From: Vitis vinifera | Lineage: Eukaryota; Streptophyta; Magnoliopsida; Vitales; Vitaceae | DNA: 64,000 nucleotides | Assembly (NCBI RefSeq): GCF_030704535.1 | Contig: NC_081820.1 | Coordinates: forward strand, 439,001-503,000 | Direction of reading: 5' to 3' | Shown: positions 61,753-64,000 of the stretch, in pieces | How positions within the stretch are numbered: the stretch's first letter is position 1 | How the letters are laid out: every line of letters begins with the position of its first letter | The notes under the pieces: generated by a model | Told to the model about the DNA's origin: nothing | The model's database searches: none | The model's input: the letters and a program-made list of their open reading frames with translations, nothing else | Program-made: the position numbers and the translations under genes

Positions 61753-63333
61753 ATGGAGATATGGGTCTTCTTCTTCATCGCCTCACTCTGTATTGCTTCC
61801 CTCCTCAAATCTCTCCATGATTTCTTCTTCCCAAAGCTCAAACTCCCACCAGGACCCGCCGCCTTTCCTCTCATCGGAAGCCTCCTCTGGCTCGGCACAT
61901 CCTTCGCCGACCTCGAACCCACCCTCCGAAATTTACACGCCAAGTACGGCCCAATCCTCACTCTCCGAATCGGCTCTCGCCCGGCCATCTTCATCTCCGA
62001 GAACTCCCTCGCCCACCAGGCCTTGGTGCAAAACGGAGCCGTTTTCTCCGACCGTCCTGAGGCGCGTCCGGCCGGTAGAGTCATGAATAGTAACCAGCGA
62101 AACATCAGTTCGTGCCCCTATGGCCCGACCTGGCGTCTCTTCCGCCGCAACCTCATGGCCGAGATTCTCCACCCTTCCCGGGTGAGAAGCTACTCCCACG
62201 CACGAAAGTGGGTGCTGGAGATTCTGGTCTCTCGGCTTAGAAGCCACTCCGACGGATTTGTCCCTGTCCGAGTGATGGATCACGTTCAATACGCCATGTT
62301 TTGCCTACTGGTGTTCATGTGTTTCGGGGACAAGCTCGAGGAGAAGCAAATTCAGGAGATTGAGATGATGCAGCGAAGGTGCTTGTTGGAATTCCGTCGA
62401 TTCAATAGGCTAGATTTGTTGCCGAGGATAGGGAAGGTATTATTTCGAAAAACGTGGGACGAGTTGCTCAATTTGCGCAAAGATCAAGAAGAGATTCTGC
62501 TGCCGCACATAAGAGCCAGACAGCCGCTAAAGCAGGAAACGCAAAGCAAACGAGAAGAAGACAACAGCGACCCGGGTTCATCTTCATCCTCAAAGGACTA
62601 TGTCTTGTCGTACGTCGATACTTTGTTGGATCTGCAGTTGCCGGAGGAGAAGAGGAAGCTTAATGAAGGAGAGATAGTGACGCTGTGCTCGGAGTTTCTC
62701 AGTGCCGGAACTGACACTACCTCCACTGCACTGCAGTGGATCATGGCCAACCTGGTGAAGTCCCCCCATATTCAGGCCAGGCTTTTCGAGGAGATTAGTG
62801 GGGTTGTGGGGGAAGGAGAGGAGGAGGTGAAGGAGGAGGATTTGCAGAAGATGCCATACTTGAAGGCAGTGGTCTTGGAAGGTCTGAGGCGGCATCCTCC
62901 GGGACACTTTGTGTTGCCTCATTCAGTGACCGAAGATGTAAGCTTTGAAGGGTATGACATACCCAAGAACGCAACTGTGAATTTCATAGTATCAGAGCTG
63001 AATTGGAATCCAAAGATTTGGGAAAACCCAATGGAGTTCAAGCCAGAGAGGTTCTTGGACATCAATGGAGATGGAGATCATGGAGATGAAGGGGAAGCAT
63101 TTGATATAACTGGGAGCAGAGAGATAAAGATGATGCCATTTGGTGCAGGGAGGAGGATATGTCCCGGGTATGGGTTGGCAATGCTGCATTTGGAGTATTT
63201 TGTGGCGAATTTGGTGTGGAATTTTGACTGGAAAGCAGTGGAGGGAGATGAAGTTGATCTATCGGAGAAGCTGGAGTTCACAGTAGTGATGAAGAATCCA
63301 TTGCAGGCCCACTTATCTCCGAGGTTGAAATAA
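61753..63333 (+). CDS. Cytochrome P450, CYP89A-like (module B, member 3)
   Basis: An intronless P450 of 526 residues from the MEIW start; an upstream in-frame ATG at 61732 would add MDFDRQK. The inner ATG has A at -3 and G at +4, and a TATA-like run at 61691-61700 lies so near the outer ATG that the inner one is more plausible. Motifs are PPGP at about 32-35, AGTDTT at 318-323, EGLR at 376-379, PERF at 431-434 and the heme cysteine at 470. Length differs from the 51853 gene by exactly the 24-residue anchor insertion, and the two are alike through the coding region and both flanks, so they are recent duplicates. A polar linker rich in Ser and Asp (about residues 266-281) precedes [11 protein letters not shown]. 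Function presumed monooxygenase; substrate unknown. Confidence 0.94.
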   Translation: MEIWVFFFIASLCIASLLKSLHDFFFPKLKLPPGPAAFPLIGSLLWLGTSFADLEPTLRNLHAKYGPILTLRIGSRPAIFISENSLAHQALVQNGAVFSDRPEARPAGRVMNSNQRNISSCPYGPTWRLFRRNLMAEILHPSRVRSYSHARKWVLEILVSRLRSHSDGFVPVRVMDHVQYAMFCLLVFMCFGDKLEEKQIQEIEMMQRRCLLEFRRFNRLDLLPRIGKVLFRKTWDELLNLRKDQEEILLPHIRARQPLKQETQSKREEDNSDPGSSSSSKDYVLSYVDTLLDLQLPEEKRKLNEGEIVTLCSEFLSAGTDTTSTALQWIMANLVKSPHIQARLFEEISGVVGEGEEEVKEEDLQKMPYLKAVVLEGLRRHPPGHFVLPHSVTEDVSFEGYDIPKNATVNFIVSELNWNPKIWENPMEFKPERFLDINGDGDHGDEGEAFDITGSREIKMMPFGAGRRICPGYGLAMLHLEYFVANLVWNFDWKAVEGDEVDLSEKLEFTVVMKNPLQAHLSPRLK

Positions 63334-64000
63334 GGTAAATAAATAATAAATAAAGAAGTAGATGGCTTTAGAAGGCCCACTGCACCGCTACCACTTCACT
63401 ATCACCACAATTCATAGAGTGTTTGGCTAAGTTGGCAATTTTAGATAAAATGTCCCTAACTCAGTTTTCCAATTCCTTTTCGGACTACTTGACCTTTCAA
63501 AATTAAGACTTTAATAAGAGGTCAAGGTTTGTAACCGAGTGTGTGTTGAATAAAGCAAATCAAGCCTATTTTTCATTTTTAAAAGAGTTAAGAAAACTTA
63601 AAGAAATGTTTTTTGCTAAAAGGTTTTTATTCCCCTATTTCTAGACTCATCCAAGTGTAAAGGTAGATCAATCCAACTAACTTGTTTTTAAGATCAAATT
63701 TCAGTCATTAGATTAAGGGTTTCTTTTTCTTTTTAAATACAAACTTCTCTCATTTCTGATAAAGAGATGCTACAGCAATCATGAAAGAGAGCTTCTCATT
63801 CTTTAGCATTTTGAGAGTATTTGCCTATTAAGAAAATCTCATCCAAGTTTTCCAAGAAAATTTTTTTAATAGATTTTCTGAAAAAGAAAATAGGTTGATT
63901 TCTAAAACATTCATCTCTCATTCTCTTGGGTTTGTGTAAAAACTCATTTTCATCTTGTGTGAATTCAAGAAAAGGTCGAGATCGAGTTTGCTGTGGACTC
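63334..64000. other. Downstream of the last P450, no gene seen
   Basis: The first 80 bases match the 3' flank of the 51.85-kb gene. The rest is of mixed composition and may be LTR-like. Confidence 0.3.

Overview
This window looks like nuclear DNA from a dicot plant, probably a woody eudicot. Short GC-richer genes sit in very AT-rich flanks full of degraded retrotransposons, hAT, CACTA and Harbinger-type elements, MITE-like repeats and microsatellites. The repeat style and the cytochrome P450 cluster remind me of grapevine (Vitis), but that is recognition from memory and no search was run.

The theme is a CYP89A-type cytochrome P450 cluster. Six intact, intronless P450 genes lie at about 6.5, 22.2, 46.3, 51.9 and 61.8 kb on the plus strand and 57-58.5 kb on the minus strand. 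At least four broken P450 copies lie at 5.27, 49.0-49.6, 50.0-50.2 and 54.6-56.1 kb. All intact copies have an N-terminal membrane anchor, a PPGP hinge, an ExxR motif, a PERF motif and a heme-binding loop with its cysteine. They divide by the I-helix oxygen-activation motif. The three at 51.9, 57-58.5 and 61.8 kb carry the normal AGTDTT. The three at 6.5, 22.2 and 46.3 kb carry His in place of the acid (AGTHTT, AGTHTT, AATHST).

Layout. 0-6.4 kb: repeat-rich DNA, an LTR-like segment, a direct duplication and an inverted P450 scrap. 6.5-8.0 kb: P450 gene 1. 8-22 kb: AT-rich, with MITE-like repeats, a G-box minisatellite and a decayed fragment resembling phage-type organellar RNA polymerase (RpoT). 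22.2-23.7 kb: P450 gene 2, bracketed by about 0.4 kb direct repeats. 25.9-29.5 kb: a dead hAT transposon with a BED finger and spliced exons. 31.8-38.2 kb: a CACTA-bordered block holding an F-box first exon, apparently inserted in a decayed Copia element that continues to 40.8 kb. 41.7-42.9 kb: a Harbinger-like element with TAA duplications. 44.1-45.1 kb: another inverted-terminus repeat.

From 46 kb to the end the P450 cluster is dense. Two successive modules share one plan: forward P450 (METW start), inverted P450 (MEVW/MEIW start), forward P450 (MDFDxQxMEIW start). This suggests duplication of a three-gene block. In the first module the forward and inverted members are wrecked and the last is intact. 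In the second the first member is wrecked by a gypsy-related insertion and the other two are intact. A 600-bp composite of a miniature LTR retrotransposon (TRIM), with a third LTR inverted beside it and flanked by a 5-bp target duplication, sits about 0.35 kb upstream of the gene at 51.85 kb.

No rRNA, tRNA or CRISPR feature was found. All assignments rest on motif recognition and comparison of copies within the window.
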